From positions 17,187,873-17,251,872 of the forward strand of contig NC_088643.1 in the NCBI RefSeq assembly GCF_964019385.1: a DNA stretch of 64,000 nt. Direction: 5' to 3'. The position numbers and the translations under genes were made by a program. The first letter of the stretch is position 1. Every line of letters starts with the position of its first letter. This stretch comes from Sycon ciliatum (Eukaryota > Porifera > Calcarea > Leucosolenida > Sycettidae). The notes beneath the pieces were generated by a model, which did not search any database, was not told where the DNA came from, and was given only the letters and a program-made list of their open reading frames with translations. This document shows positions 1-15,246 of this stretch, one piece after another.

Positions 1-46
1 GCTTGAGTAGGCTGAGGAAGATTGTGCCTGAAGAGCACCACATAAA
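1..46 (-). mobile_element. Truncated hammerhead-family repeat unit
   Basis: This matches 980-1018 and its relatives at 31.94 and 46.30 kb, the part of the unit just beyond the hammerhead. The ribozyme itself would lie before base 1. The match breaks in the loop of the GTGCTCT hairpin and passes into an unrelated repeat. Confidence 0.7.
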
Positions 47-560
47 CGAGAGAGCTTGGAAGCTCAGGGCCCTGCGCTATGCTTTTTTTGCCTTGATGAC
101 CTAGACAAAAAAAAGCATAGGGATGTTTTCTTAAAAAAAATCCTTTTTTTTAAACCTGGGATTCGAACCCGCACTATCGCGCGCCCTGCATGCAGCCCCC
201 GATACACTTCGCATACATACTAATTCTTCCAAGTTGTTTCACATTGTGATCTTGCATTTGAAAGCCCTATTTGAATATGCATTGTGGCCAGCCATCTTTG
301 ATGGCACGGTACGGTAGGGAATAGGTACGGGACAGGTACGATCGAGGGTAATACGACACCGTCTAGCTGCCCGCAATATTCAAATAGGGCTTTCAAACGC
401 AAGATTAACGTGAAGCAACTTGGAAGAATGGGTATGAATGCGAAGTGTATGGGGGAATGCATGTAGGGCGATAGTGCGGGTTCGAATCCCAGGATATGCC
501 TGAAAAAAAGGAGAATTGAAAAATTTATAACATCCTATGCTTTTTTGCCGTCAGATACGG
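47..560. repeat. Composite foldback repeat with tRNA-type B box
   Basis: Two arms of about 130-150 bp (roughly 141-285 and 369-545) are inverted copies of each other around a centre rich in GGTACGG. Each arm holds GGTTCGAATCCC (right arm, 478-490) or its complement (left arm), which fits an RNA polymerase III B box; I see no convincing A box. The right arm and centre recur at 5193-5567 and 17816-18186, and the left arm at 2330-2564. The segment at 47-110 (GAGCTTGGAAGCTC palindrome) recurs at 2328, 5985, 18190 and 19475. Confidence 0.65.
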
Positions 561-574
561 ATAGCGCCAGGCGT

Positions 575-611
575 GACACAAACAAACAAACAAACACACA
601 AACAAACAAAT
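575..611. repeat. (CAAA)n-rich simple repeat
   Basis: ACAAACAAAC runs with a few interruptions. The same simple repeat borders the related foldbacks near 2.0, 5.55, 18.17 and 18.95 kb, so it seems to travel with that family. Confidence 0.8.
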
Positions 612-935
612 ACCAAATTAACCTTTTGAGCCCGGGCCCATTGAAAACCTCTGCCATGCAGTAATTTTTTTTAAATTCACTCTATGTGAGCAAACTTGAT
701 TTCAAACGATTCTTTCACGTATCCTGAGCACAGAACTGTTTTTGTTTTGGAAATACAACAAAGATTACAATAGTTATGACCGTTTTCAGAAAGAAAGGTT
801 CGCTCCCCACACCGGAGCTCGCGCTATTCCGCCGACTTTACTTGACACTTGACTGACTCACGACTGCCATCCAGAGCACACGAGAAGTCCATCGAACCTT
901 CGACTCGGCAAACCTGCAAGAAAGCACCACTCCCT

Positions 936-981
936 GCTCAATACACAGTGTTTCGGGGAATTCACCCCTCATCAGTTGAGC
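936..981 (-). ncRNA. Hammerhead ribozyme, type I (copy 1)
   Basis: On the minus strand: stem I GCTCAA/TTGAGC (6 bp), core CTGATGA, stem II GGGG/CCCC with loop TGAATT, core GAA, stem III ACA/TGT with loop CTG, and cleavage triplet GTA just before the second strand of stem I. Every conserved core position of the hammerhead family is present, including the A15.1-U16.1 pair. Stem I is the open end, so this is type I. The very short stem III is typical of hammerheads in animal retroelements, which are thought to work best as dimers. Expected activity is self-cleavage of the minus-strand transcript; none is shown here. Confidence 0.9.
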
Positions 982-1000
982 TTGAGTAGGCTGAGGAAGA

Positions 1001-1044
1001 TTGTGCCTGAAGAGCACCACTTATATAGTGCTCTCCAGGCACAA
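1001..1044. repeat. Hairpin with TATATA loop beside hammerhead
   Basis: TTGTGCCTG-A-AGAGCAC is followed, after a loop containing TATATA, by GTGCTCT-C-CAGGCACAA: 16 paired bases and one mismatch. It recurs at about 31962-32005 and 46326-46370, always 20 bp from the hammerhead on the same side. It may be an RNA structure or a promoter; its role is unknown. Confidence 0.7.
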
Positions 1045-1370
1045 ACATCACCAGGGATACAAACTTACAGAGGAAGTCGCACCCACTACTTCGTTTTCAG
1101 AAAGGTAGTTTTAAGCTAAATTGGTATCTTGAAATGTATGCACGCGCATGTAACTCCAGTTCAAACTTACGGAGCGACTCGCATTTTTTACGGTACGCGT
1201 ACATACTAGGAGTCCTCTGTGCAGCGGTATAGCTCGACGCCGCGCCACGGAAGAAACGCGGGATCGATGTAGTTCCGCACTGACTCGAGACGTTCTAGAA
1301 CGTCACGCGTGTCACAGCGCTAGCGGCAGTGGTCATGACGTGTCAGAACGTCACGCGTGTTCAAAAGGTT

Positions 1371-1440
1371 TAAAGCTGTGTGGACCCTGGCTAGCGCCAG
1401 ACGTTACTGAAGTAACGTCTTCTGCATAGCTACGGGAATA
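1371..1440 (+). repeat. 70-bp palindrome-rich repeat unit
   Basis: The unit holds two internal hairpins, CTGGC-TAGC-GCCAG and GACGTTACT-GA-AGTAACGTC. It recurs at 5568-5637, twice in tandem at 18985-19124, and three times in tandem in the opposite orientation at 1786-1995. Confidence 0.8.
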
Positions 1441-1446
1441 ATTATT

Positions 1447-1680
1447 ATTATAGTGCTCTCCAGGCACAAACATCACCAGGGATACAAACTTACAGAGACG
1501 CTCCGTTTCCAGCGCGACAAACACCTCATGAACACCAGATTACAGCGTGAGTCAGTGTCGCTCATGGAGGTGCTGAACAAGCGCTGAGGACCGCTGGCCA
1601 TTCACAACGTTGTTGCCTCCAAACCGTCTAATTCGCAAGCCCGCGCTGGGGACAACATTGTGAAGAAGAGGAACCAACCT
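1447..1680 (-). mobile_element. Second part of a hammerhead-family unit
   Basis: It is homologous to 46347-46590 (starting TATAGTGCTCTCCAGGCAC), with many point differences, so it is an older copy. It runs into the hammerhead at 1723-1768, which has a different sequence from the one at 936-981. The family therefore carries more than one ribozyme version. Confidence 0.65.
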
Positions 1681-1722
1681 CTTCCATGTAAAGGCTTTAC
1701 ATATGTATTATAAATACTCAAT

Positions 1723-1768
1723 CTGCGGACAGCATGCTGTTTCGTTCTTTGTGAACTCATCAGCGCAG
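1723..1768 (-). ncRNA. Hammerhead ribozyme, type I (copy 2)
   Basis: On the minus strand: stem I CTGCG/CGCAG, core CTGATGA, stem II GTTC/GAAC with loop ACAAA, core GAA, stem III ACAGC/GCTGT with a 2-nt loop AT, and cleavage triplet GTC. All core positions are kept, while the stems differ from copy 1 by compensating changes. A TATAAATACTCAAT block on its right-hand, minus-strand downstream side (1710-1723) is shared with the copies at 6029 and 19518. Confidence 0.9.
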
Positions 1769-1785
1769 CACAGAGGAAATTATAT

Positions 1786-1995
1786 TATTCCCGTAGCTAT
1801 GCAGAAGACGTTACTTCAGTAACGTCTGGCGCTAGCCAGGGTCCACACAGCTTTAATTCCCGTAGCTATGCAGAAGACGTTACTTCAGTAACGTCTGGCG
1901 CTAGCCAGGGTCCACACAGCTTTAATTCCCGTAGCTATGCAGAAGACGTTACTTCAGTAACGTCTGGCGCTAGCCAGGGTCCACACAGCTTTAAT
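1786..1995 (-). repeat. Three tandem copies of the 70-bp palindromic unit
   Basis: Three nearly perfect copies with a 70-bp period lie opposite in orientation to the single copy at 1371-1440. The pair makes an inverted repeat around the hammerhead at 1723. Confidence 0.85.
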
Positions 1996-2327
1996 TTGGT
2001 GTTTGTTTGTGTGTTTGTTTGTTTGTGTCACGCCTGGCGCTATTTTGTATCTATCCCGTACTGTACCGTACCAGCAAAGACAGCTGGCCACAATATTTTT
2101 GTTTGTTTGTGCCATCGACATGCCTGGCGCTATCCTGTACCTGTCCCGTACCATCAAGAGTACGGTACCATCAAGTGAATGAGTATATATGCGAAGTGTA
2201 TCGGGGGAATGCATTCAGTGCAGTAACATTTTGTGTGGTTTTGTGTGCGAAGCCGAGATCCCACTAGCAGGCTGGCTGGGCCGCCTGTCGACCAGCCCGG
2301 GAATCGCATGTAGGCCGATAGCATAAC
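1996..2327. repeat. Mosaic foldback-related repeat
   Basis: This is the reverse complement of about 18632-18985, with small differences. It has TTTG simple repeats, GGTACGGGACAGGTACGG-type blocks and a GC-rich palindromic stretch near 2267-2305. No coding sequence is supported. Confidence 0.65.
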
Positions 2328-2564
2328 GAGAGAGCTTGGAAGCTCAGGGCCCTACGCTATGCTTTTTTGCCTTGATGACCTAGACAAAAAAAAGCATAGG
2401 GATGTTATAAATTCTTTAAAAAAATCCTTTTTTAAAGACATAACCTGGGATTCGAACCCGCACTATCGCGCGCCCTGCATGCATCCCCCGATACACTTCG
2501 CATACATACTAATTCTTCCAAGTTGTTTCACATTGTGATCTTGCATTTTAAAGCCGTATTTGAA
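2328..2564 (-). repeat. Foldback arm with B-box-like sequence
   Basis: It is homologous to 47-270, including GGGATTCGAACCCGC (complement of a B box). It is cut off at the junction with the 2.6-kb element copy at 2565. Confidence 0.65.
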
Positions 2565-5191
2565 TTTAGAAAAGCGATCCTGTCAGCTTTTCTATTATTG
2601 TGTTCACATGGCAGAAAAAACGACACCGCTATGCTACGTAAGTTTCTACGTAAGGTGCTCGGTACTTCACTTAGGCTACGTAAGTTTCTACGTAAGGTGC
2701 TCGGTATTAGATCTACTAACGCGTGGTAGCCGCGTGCTGTGCACGTGCACGGCAGACATTGTGTTGCATGCAGTGCAGTCCGTTTTCGGATGTGCATGCG
2801 CGAGGAACTTCCTTCTTTGGAACTGCTTCTTGCATGAGCTGTTTCGGATATTTCGTGTCCTGGCTTATTTCGCTTCCGCTCTGCTGAGACCTCTTTTCAC
2901 GGAATATTACTCAATGACAGGTGAGTTGACCAGTTCCCTTTGATTCATTTGCTTGTGTTGACTCTTTCATTTACGAAAAGTGTGCTGATTTTAGGTGGAA
3001 TACAATAAAATTAATAATGGAAAAGCTGACAGGATCTCTTTTCTAAATTTAGCTTTTCTGCTGTCGAGGCCTCCTTTTACGGAATACTCAATGACAGGTG
3101 ATCTCTGAGTTGACCAGCTTCCTTCGATTCATTTTGCTTATGCTCACCCTTTCATTTACGGAAACGTGTGCTGATTTTATTCGGATTTAGATCCATTCGT
3201 TTCACCTTGCCATTGCCAACAGTGTGCGAAGAACGTGAGTTCACCTTCTTGACCGTAAGGCTTATGTTGCTGCTGAGGCTTTAAATAGATGTGTTGTCGA
3301 AATACTCATGTTCATTGTACATTGGTGCGTTACAAGTAAGGCACTGGTCATGATTGCTTCCGGCATTCCGTGCTCCGATCATAGGGTAGAATCTGAATTT
3401 TGCAGTGGCATAGCATCGTTGGCAGTTCCCAATCTGGAGGGAAAGGTTCAAAGACGCATTGGCCGAGTACTAGTATGCAAAATAAATTTGCATATCAGGG
3501 AAAATCTCCATTATGGAGAGGTTCATGCATTCAGTGACTTGTTTGCTTCATACGAAACAAGCCAATGGGTGCAGTCTCGTCTCGTGAAAATCTCGTACGA
3601 TTGGATTTGTTTACTCGAGTCTGGGCTGTTTGATTTGTGAGTAGCGCCGAGATTGCACTGCCCCAAATAAAGTTGCGTGCCGGTAGAGCAAGAATTACGA
3701 TCTGCAATCTGTTTGTAGTACCTGCAAGAATGTGCTATACATGTATCGTATTTTCTCTGTTGTTGTTTCAGTTGCCGTCATGTTGCTAAAGAAAGGTTCA
3801 GTGACTCATTTGTTTCATAAAAGACGAGTCAATAGTTTGGTCCGGCTTAGAATCTTTCGCTGTGGAAGAAATCTATTCGTGTCTCTATTGGAGAAATAAT
3901 TGTTTTCACTTGTTATAAAATAGGGTCAAGACAAACTCACAGAGCAAATGCCATCGGTCCCTTGATGTTCGTCCTAAAGAGGTTTGACTAGATATCATTC
4001 ATACTCCCCCGAAGTCGTGTAACATTTTACTATTATGGAATGCCTTGTTTATCTCTCAGTACCTAAAACCATAATATATCCTTGCCCCTTATATCCTCAG
4101 GATCAGTGTAGTTGTTGGAACGAGGTGTCGGACTCAGCGATGTATTTGTTTACATTTTAATGCATGTTTATTGTTCCTACTTTGCTGTGTTGTTTTAGAC
4201 AATCGTGGACACTGAACTGCTTCCAAAAGTGTTATCGACATCAACAGGATTACGATTTCACTACAATATGATGCCGGATGACCTTATCACGACAACCCAT
4301 GACTACAATTATAAACACAGAATCAACAAAAACATCTGCGGCACACACCTGGTTACAATTCTCAAGTAAATGTGATTTAGGGTGTGGACATCTGAATTTT
4401 CTGAAAGACAAGACAATTTTATGACAGTCATGAAATTCGGCAAAATCCACAGAATGACTTGCGTATAAAAAAAGTATCACCGCCACGACCCATATGATTC
4501 CCCTGCAGAAGAACATGAATACATGTATGCAAGACTAGTTCCATTTTCTGCAAGAAAAGGCTTGCACATCAATGCGTGTAAAACGGTATTGAATTTGATA
4601 TGATACACATAGGGGCTCCCGTAAGAAGAACATAGGTCTGTGGGAAACACCCTAGTAAAATAAATAAAATAATAATAACAACATGCAGAGGCGCTACATG
4701 TAGGCCATCATTAGGGCATTCCATTGGTTACACAATTATATCCTTTAGCAAAAAAAACAAAAGAAATTATAACAATAAAAACTGCTTTATGGCAGTTTTC
4801 TAAAAAAAGTTATTGTGTTCTAGTCCATGGACCTCGTCTAAAAAGTAAGAAATTAACGAAATGTGATAGCCGAAAATTAAAATTTCACACAAAACCTCAC
4901 AATAATCACACACAGGATGCGAGACGACCTTTTCCCCTCGTGGTCCTCTTTCATATGCAAGCATGTTGGCGCAGTACATGTACTTGTACAAGTACAAGTG
5001 TCGGAATAAACAAGTGTTGAAAGCCGTACTATTAGATCTTCAAGTGTCGTGATTATTGTGAGGTTTTGTGTGAAATTTTAATTTTCGGCTATCACATTTC
5101 GTTAATTTCTTACTTTTTAGACGAGGTCCATGGACTAGAACACAATAACTTTTTTTAGAAAACTGCCATAAAGCAGTTTTTATTGTTATAA
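2565..5191. mobile_element. 2.6-kb element, oldest copy, 5' end lost
   Basis: It is homologous to 24809-27385 but lacks the first 20 or so bases, with the CAAGAGT end. On the right it passes into a foldback repeat without the matching ACTCTTG end. Scattered base changes and short indels separate it from the copies at 15.2 and 24.8 kb, which are almost identical to each other. Its longest ORF (3308-3640) differs from the later copies only by amino-acid-changing substitutions (C/Y, L/S, H/P), so I see no sign of selection for a protein. Confidence 0.7.
4767..5191. repeat. Foldback element with 140-bp inverted arms
   Basis: The arms (about 4767-4909 and 5046-5191) are near-perfect inverted copies beginning TTATAACAATAAAAACTGC and are separated by a 135-bp spacer. 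The same structure is at 17389-17814 and 26951-27375, each time at the right end of the 2.6-kb element. A TA duplication would fit its edges. Confidence 0.8.
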
Positions 5192-5567
5192 TATGCATTG
5201 TGGCCAGCCATCTTTGATGGCACGGTACGGTAGGGGATAGGAACGGGACAGGTACTATCGAGGGTAATACGACACCGTCTCCCGTACCGTACAGTACCAT
5301 CAAACACAGCTGGCCACATACAGGTGCCCGCAATATTCAAATAGGGCTTTCAAACGCAAGATAATAACATGAAGCAACTTGGAAGAATGGGTATGAATGC
5401 GAAGTGTATGGGGGAATGCATGTAGGGCGATAGTGCGGGTTCGAATCCCAGGATATGCCAGAAAAAAAATAGGAGAATTCAAAAAATTATAACATCCTAT
5501 GCTTTTTTTGCCGTCAGATACGGATAGCGCCAGGCGTGACACAAACAAACACACAAACAAACACCAA
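5192..5567 (+). repeat. B-box foldback, right half
   Basis: It repeats the centre and right arm of the foldback at 47-560, including GGTTCGAATCCC near 5439 and a terminal (CAAA)n stretch. A longer middle carries an extra inverted GGTACGG block. Confidence 0.65.
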
Positions 5568-5637
5568 ATTAAAGCTGTGTGGACCCTGGCTAGCGCCAGA
5601 CGTTACTGAAGTAACGTCTTCTGCATAGCTACGGGAA
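5568..5637 (+). repeat. 70-bp palindromic unit
   Basis: A single copy at the left edge of the duplicated segment. The equivalent edge in copy B has two tandem copies (18985-19124). Confidence 0.85.
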
Positions 5638-5673
5638 TAATTATAACATATATACAGTCATGTAGATGTATAG

Positions 5674-5704
5674 CAGGGAGTCATATTATGTAAACGACTC
5701 CCTG
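5674..5704. repeat. Miniature CAGGGAGT hairpin
   Basis: CAGGGAGTC and GACTCCCTG close a 31-bp hairpin. The flanks ATGTATAG and CTGTATGG resemble each other at 6 of 8 positions, which could be a decayed 8-bp duplication. The copy-B equivalent is 19160-19190. Confidence 0.55.
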
Positions 5705-5778
5705 CTGTATGGGGAGATTTAAATGCAATCAGAATGGATGTTAGTTGTCGTCAGTATAATAATAATAAGAAGAAGAAG

Positions 5779-5881
5779 AACGCCCGTGATCGGCAGAGTC
5801 AGCGCCGGTCCCAGGAAACGTCAGGACAGACATCTCGTCGACTCCAGAACGCCCGCGATCGGCAGAGTCAGCGCCGATCCA
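5779..5881 (+). repeat. Direct repeat pair, 34 bp
   Basis: AACGCCCGYGATCGGCAGAG followed by TCAGCGCCGRTCC appears twice, 69 bp apart. It recurs at about 19267-19369 and inverted at 18360-18460. It is open in two frames but with no recognisable protein. Confidence 0.6.
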
Positions 5882-6028
5882 ATTGCTATGCAGAAGACGT
5901 TACTTCAGTAACTCATTGAAACGTTTTTGCAATACAATAATGTAGCTAACAACATGCACGATGAGCTAGGCAACAAAGCATAGCGCAGGGCCCTGAGCTT
6001 CCAAGCTCTCTCGTTATAAATACCCAAT

Positions 6029-6076
6029 GCTGTAGACAGCAAGCTGTTTCGGCCATAAAGGCCTCATCAGTACAGC
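6029..6076 (-). ncRNA. Hammerhead ribozyme, type I (copy 3)
   Basis: On the minus strand: stem I GCTGTA/TACAGC, core CTGATGA, stem II GGCC/GGCC with loop TTTAT, core GAA, stem III ACAGC/GCTGT with loop TT, and cleavage triplet GTC. All conserved core bases are present. It lies 155 bp from a Penelope-like coding remnant that reads on the opposite strand. Its exact duplicate is at 19518-19565. Confidence 0.92.
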
Positions 6077-6230
6077 TACGAGCTAAAAAGGCCGAGCTAC
6101 CAGCCATGGTGCAAAGGAGGCACCACAGACATTAAGGTAGCTCGTTGCTCTAGCGCCAGAGTGCTCAAACTACAAAATGTAGCGGGCATTGCGCGATGCA
6201 GCAGCACTAGAGTATAAATGTAATAACTAA

Positions 6231-7141
6231 ATGCGCACTCATATCACAACCATGAGGACGAATCATGTATTCCAGAACGTTTTCTTGTCACAATTATCAA
6301 TGGAATTCGTGACTAAAGAGAATGATGAAACTACAATAGAATTTATACACTTGGAGTGGAACAGCGAGGATACAAGCATAGTAAGAAAAATAGCACAAGC
6401 TATCGGACCGTTGCCGTGCCGCGTATTTCTTTGCTTGCCCTGGACAGGGAAAGAATCGAAGGACACGGCCCGTGTGGTGAAATCCCTAGTGGAGAAAACC
6501 TACTTTGCCACCAATGTGGTTACCGTGTTCACTACGATCCGTTCGTTCACGATGTTAAAGGATGTCCTACCAACCCTACAATTGAGTCGAAATCGAGAAC
6601 AAACATTAATGTAAACAAAGACGAACACTGTGTCTTATCTTCATTATCAGCGCTGAGAAGGAGCAAACGGCTGGCGCCAGCTCGGTTTGCAGAGGTGACT
6701 GGAAAGATGCATCGAAACTCTCCGGATATGGATGATGCCAGCGGAAGAGTTGACGACTGTCAGGTGTTTGGCAATGGCAAGGGAAGACCGGTCAGGAAGA
6801 GAACGCGACGGCAGCTGGAGGAGGAGTGTGGAAGCGACGTGTGCAGTGACGATGATGAACCCGGTGGTCAGTTGCTGGGAGAGCCGACGACAGGTGAAGG
6901 TGGCAGCGATGATGAAGAGGACGATGACGATGATGGTGCAGATGGTGTGAAGGACGGTGGCGGTCAGAAACCAAGTGAAGGCGGAGACGGTGAGAAGAAG
7001 AAGAATAGATCGGCAATTAAATTGCATTTGTTGTCTAACCCCGTGTGTCGTGAAAGTTATGATGATTCTTGGTTCAGTGTTGTTCGTTCTGCAAGTAGTT
7101 TCAAGCAGTTGAAAGTTCTAGAAGCAGTCTACATTCGCTAG
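6231..7141 (+). pseudogene. Decayed Penelope-like RT/GIY-YIG remnant (copy A)
   Basis: Two overlapping frames look like pieces of one retroelement protein. Frame 1 (6231-6614, 127 aa) ends ...MLKDVLPTLQLSRN, resembling the linker between reverse transcriptase and GIY-YIG endonuclease in Penelope-like elements. The other frame (6356-7141) ends in HLLSNPVCRESYDDSWF and FKQLKVLEAVYIR, resembling the C-terminal end of GIY-YIG domains in such elements. A K/R-rich then acidic stretch (about residues 125-215) takes the place where the catalytic GIY-YIG core should be, and I see no GIY or YIG motif. After the TAG the frame continues with KPRLVNDPFLLSF, so the stop looks premature. Copy A lacks 42 bp present in copy B. 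Assignment is by eye; the acidic part could instead belong to a separate ORF. Confidence 0.5.
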
Positions 7142-13430
<6,289 letters not shown>

Positions 13431-13586
13431 CGACACACCAACGCTGATGTGGCATCGCAAATCCCGTACCGTGCACGCAGGCACTGGGTTGCAACAGAAG
13501 AAAGACGCGCTGCAAGCGTGCCAAGCAGCGAGTGAGTACGCAACGCTGTACTAATGCCAGTCATGGCAACGGGAGATAAATAATAG
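13431..13586. other. Unique flank of CAA array
   Basis: About 155 bp, identical to 22993-23148. It holds no feature that I recognise. It ends with ATAATAG, the target duplication of the next element. Confidence 0.6.
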
Positions 13587-13713
13587 CAAGAGTCCATAAC
13601 CCCCCGGGGGTTAAAAAAGTAAAAAAAAAAAAAGTAAATTATCGTATCCGTTCCCGAAGGGAACTCACGACGGCCGCTAACACCCGATAAACCCCGGGGG
13701 TTATGGACTCTTG
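13587..13713. mobile_element. 127-bp CAAGAG-family MITE with 7-bp TSD
   Basis: The ends are CAAGAGTCCATAACCCCC and its complement GGGGGTTATGGACTCTTG. ATAATAG flanks it on both sides (13580-13586 and 13714-13720). An inner block with GTTCCC, GGGAACTCACGACGG and GCTAACACCCG is also found near 60745-60800. Too short to encode anything. Confidence 0.85.
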
Positions 13714-13720
13714 ATAATAG

Positions 13721-13750
13721 CAAGAGTACAAGAGTTTTCATGTACTCTTG
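13721..13750. mobile_element. 30-bp CAAGAG-family minimal element
   Basis: CAAGAGTACA and TGTACTCTTG are perfect 10-bp inverted ends around 10 bp. It is flanked by ATAATAG at 13714-13720 and 13751-13757, so this element and the 127-bp one share the middle copy of the duplication. Confidence 0.8.
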
Positions 13751-13753
13751 ATA

Positions 13754-14088
13754 ATAGGGTTTGAAAGTGATGACGTCAAAAACGGCCAGGGAGTACTAAG
13801 TTGACATCAGATTTCTATTTTGGATCCACTAATGTGTGACTTTGCTATTGCCTCAGTATGTGGGTGCATAGCAACCCACTCATGTCGTATGCAGGGGTGA
13901 CTTTTACTTCGCCACCAGTTGTAACCCCGCCCCCAGTAGCCAAATCAGTCAGTTTCACTGGTTACATCACCTTGCTGAGAGTAAGACGGCTTGAAATGTG
14001 CTTGGATCCATACAAAAACTGGATCCAAGTGGATCCAATTTTTGAATTTTTTGTTGCTATGCTGTGACGTAGCACTTTCAAGCCCTAT
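13754..14088. mobile_element. 335-bp MITE, probable TA duplication
   Basis: The ends ATAGGGTTTGAAAGTG and CACTTTCAAGCCCTAT are inverted with one mismatch, followed by more paired bases (GACGT). TA flanks both ends. The interior has several GGATCCA repeats near 14006-14038. The two CAAGAG elements lie at its left border. Confidence 0.65.
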
Positions 14089-14705
14089 TATGGAGATCGA
14101 TCCGCGCATGGTTCGATCGAGAGCAGAGTACGAAAAAAGCACACATTCAAATTAGTTCAAACTGTGCAACAGAAGCAGAAGAGGAAAACGAAAATGAACA
14201 CTTGTCGTGAAGTGAAGTGCTTCTGTCCAAGGGTGCTTGCACCCGACGGGGTGACAGCGCCCCTAGTCAGACAATACAAGGCAAACGAAATAGAAATTAG
14301 CTGAGTCACAGCGCGGGACTCCGAAACGAAAAACCGGTGAGTATGAAAATATTAATTGTTCGTACCTGCTGTACAACGTAACAATTGCTCAAATTCGTAA
14401 CGTATTTTCAAACTAGCACTCGTAGAAGTGTAGTGCGAATGTGCCACTCGATTATAGTAACAACAACAAAGAGATACTCTTCTAAACATTCGAGTAAATT
14501 CGCACTCACACACACTTGCACATGCATGTCCATTGTCACACTGCACTTGCTGAATTTCCTATCATTTCTCACCTCACCTATAGTATATTACCTGTGCAAA
14601 TTGTTCCTAGGTTTGTGCTATTTTTCTTACTATGCTTGTATCCTCGCTGTTCCACTCCAAGTGTATAAATTCTATTGTAGTTTCATCATTCTCTTTAGTC
14701 ACGAC
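14089..14705. other. Unassigned sequence
   Basis: About 600 bp, identical in copy B. ORFs of up to 109 aa show no recognisable domain. There is a short palindrome GGGTGCTTGCACCC near 14233. I see no RNA gene. Confidence 0.4.
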
Positions 14706-14787
14706 TTCCATTGATAATTGTGACAAGAAAACGTTCTGGAATACATGATTCGTCCCCATGGTTGTGATATGAGTGCGCATTTAGTTA
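14706..14787 (-). repeat. Inverted fragment of the Penelope-like remnant
   Basis: It is the reverse complement of about 6224-6305, the start of the remnant ORF, with one or two differences. The remnant's beginning is therefore present in inverted form on both sides of the CAA array. Copy B has it at 24268-24349. Confidence 0.8.
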
Positions 14788-14899
14788 TATTCATTGCATT
14801 ATTAAGATTATTGTCTCCACGTCGCCTTTTTATATAAATGTATAATTGTGGTTTCTTTGGATTCGACCATTTCAAATTAAATTATTTTCCATTTCGATT

Positions 14900-15217
14900 T
14901 CATCGCCGAGTTCCATGAACTTCCATCTCTTTTATCTTTGGTGTTCTCCTTCTTTCCATGTCGTCTTGCTCGAATATACCGTGCTCGCCACCAGCAACGA
15001 TGCGAGCCTGAAGGATCAGTGCTGCTTTGAGCAGCACTACTGGCAGTAAGGCCGGGCCACCGGCGCGCGCAGTTCTGGGATTCATATAATGGCATACCGT
15101 GCATTCCCACCCTGGTGGAAAGCAACCGAGTTCTTCCACGTACAGTAACTCGTTCCTAGCCTCCTGGGCGTGCACAGCGGCCGTGGGCTGACTCTGCATC
15201 GGGAAAGTGTTGGCCAT
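14900..15217 (-). pseudogene. ORF fragment with W-x-C-x2-C-x3-N motif (copy A)
   Basis: 105 aa reading MANTFPMQ... with W37, C39, C42 and N46, which is the first half of a RanBP2-type zinc finger. The second C-x2-C is missing at the expected distance. It is truncated by the 2.6-kb element at 15247. Probably a remnant of a transposon ORF, but it is not identified. Identical to 24462-24779. Confidence 0.35.
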
Positions 15218-15246
15218 ACTGGCAGTACAGCTACTGCTAGTACTAC

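Larger units (their letters stand above)
794..1071 (-). mobile_element. Hammerhead-bearing repeat unit, truncated
   Basis: This is homologous to 31771-32028 and 46117-46397. Read on the minus strand it holds a hairpin with a TATA loop, then a hammerhead ribozyme, then about 130 bp ending in the block that forms the direct repeats at 46.1 and 46.6 kb. Similarity to the other units stops at 1071. The remainder of the unit appears separately at 1447-1680, so the locus is rearranged. A 60-aa minus-strand ORF inside it is part of the repeat and is not taken as a gene. Confidence 0.75.

Noticed and set aside
838..1020. 60-aa minus-strand ORF, repeated at 31.8 and 46.2 kb
   Set aside because: It overlaps the hammerhead and hairpin of the repeat unit; its conservation reflects the repeat, not a protein.
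2830..2850. CTGTTTCGG near 2834 and its copies at 15541 and 25103 as minus-strand hammerheads
   Set aside because: No CTGATGA complement within reach.
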